DNA of 13,087 nucleotides from Roseomonas xinghualingensis (lineage in GTDB: Bacteria; Pseudomonadota; Alphaproteobacteria; Acetobacterales; Acetobacteraceae): positions 1 through 13,087 of the forward strand of contig NZ_JAOXLP010000062.1 in NCBI RefSeq assembly GCF_025791835.1. Reading direction: 5' to 3'. This document shows, one piece after another, positions 12,895-13,087 of this stretch; the first letter of the stretch is position 1, and every line of letters begins with the position of its first letter. A program made the translations under genes and the position numbers. The notes beneath the pieces were generated by a model. The model was not told the DNA's origin and ran no database searches. It saw nothing but the letters and a program-made list of their open reading frames with translations.

Positions 12895-13087
12895 ATGGCC
12901 TCAAAAATCCGCCATGTCCCACATTACGATACACCCAGCCCCATCGTTGTTTGCAACTCCAGAAGGGAAGGCAGAGCTCCCGTGAACCGACGTCTCAAAC
13001 TATTGCCCGGACAGGAGGCCTATGCCGATGCGCCGGAGCGCTCCGAGACGGTAGAGCGGAGCCGAGTGGAAGCCGAACCGGATACCG
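12895..13087 (+). CDS. Unrecognised partial ORF running off the right end
   Basis: A frame open from ATG 12895 (alternative GTG 12982) runs out of the window at 13087. Its last 31 complete codons are the inverted repeat and are identical to those of the left-end partial ORF, while the N-terminal part differs. So the same coding frame is entered from two unrelated upstream sequences, as expected if a repeated element had landed at two places. The family is not recognised and it may not be a real gene. Confidence 0.15.
   Translation, partial: MASKIRHVPHYDTPSPIVVCNSRREGRAPVNRRLKLLPGQEAYADAPERSETVERSRVEAEPDT
12993..13087. repeat. Right arm of perfect 95-bp terminal inverted repeat
   Basis: Exact reverse complement of positions 1-95. 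Identity begins sharply at 12993 (TCTCAAAC on the plus strand) and continues to the last base. See the left arm for interpretation. Confidence 0.97.

Larger units (their letters stand above)
12119..12992. other. Right flank: operon upstream region, no convincing gene
   Basis: About 870 bp without a supported gene; short frames at 12473-12678 and 12731-12934 (minus) have no good ribosome binding sites and unconvincing compositions. The operon promoter should lie here; the A+T-rich patch at about 12270-12310 is the best place, but no clear -35/-10 pair is seen. Structures seen: a 9-bp direct repeat TAGGACGGC at 12129-12137 and 12168-12176; a hairpin GACAG/CTGTC at 12325-12339; the palindrome TCACGTGA at 12342-12349; three GATATC sites at 12485-12536; and a 9-bp-stem hairpin at 12805-12826. 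G+C is visibly lower than in the operon. Confidence 0.5.

Noticed and set aside
1..13087. The whole window as a single transposon with 95-bp terminal repeats
   Set aside because: No transposase or integrase gene is visible inside, and the repeat arms are open outward rather than looking like ordinary insertion-sequence ends; flanking opposite copies of an element or a contig-end effect explains them better.
1..13087. tRNA, rRNA, CRISPR array, toxin-antitoxin or restriction systems
   Set aside because: No cloverleaf with a T-loop, no rRNA-like stretch, no regularly spaced repeats, and no motifs of such systems were seen on either strand.

Overview
The window suggests a high-GC Gram-negative bacterium, most likely an alphaproteobacterium of the Acetobacteraceae/Rhodospirillales type. 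This is an inference from codon use and from the types of protein encoded; there is no rRNA, tRNA or other phylogenetic marker. The gene-rich core (about 1084-12106) encodes surface-polysaccharide or glycoconjugate functions. Both flanks (about 1-1083 and 12107-13087) are visibly poorer in G+C, hold no convincing large gene, and contain small repeats and hairpins.

Layout: positions 1-95 and 12993-13087 are a perfect 95-bp inverted repeat forming the exact two ends of the window. The left flank carries a 12-bp inverted repeat bracketing 226-318 and one weak hypothetical ORF (580-1059, minus). A plus-strand PL1-type pectate lyase without a signal peptide (1084-2043) converges on a minus-strand, signal-peptide-bearing PL1-like protein (2068-3402). 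After a 305-bp gap with two hairpins comes a tight minus-strand operon, in transcription order: a GSCFA/SGNH-like domain fused to a long TPR array (12106-9395, TTG start), a degenerate asparagine-synthetase-B homologue (9384-7639), a TPR-GT4 glycosyltransferase fusion (7642-5060), and UDP-glucose 6-dehydrogenase (5063-3708). Gaps are 10 bp and then two 4-bp ATGA overlaps, so these four genes are almost certainly co-transcribed and partly translationally coupled. The right flank (12107-12992) should hold the operon promoter.

How the genes may work together (inference): Ugd supplies UDP-glucuronate, the TPR-GT4 protein transfers a sugar, the SGNH-TPR protein could add or remove an acyl group or act as a scaffold, and the AsnB homologue, which has lost the catalytic signatures of both its domains, may be structural or regulatory. 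The adjacent PL1 proteins could cut or trim a uronic-acid polymer, either the product of the cluster or an external pectin. A flagellin or other protein glycosylation role is an alternative. The unusual points are the triple pairing of TPR-SGNH, pseudo-AsnB and TPR-GT in one operon, and two PL1 proteins that are atypical in different ways.
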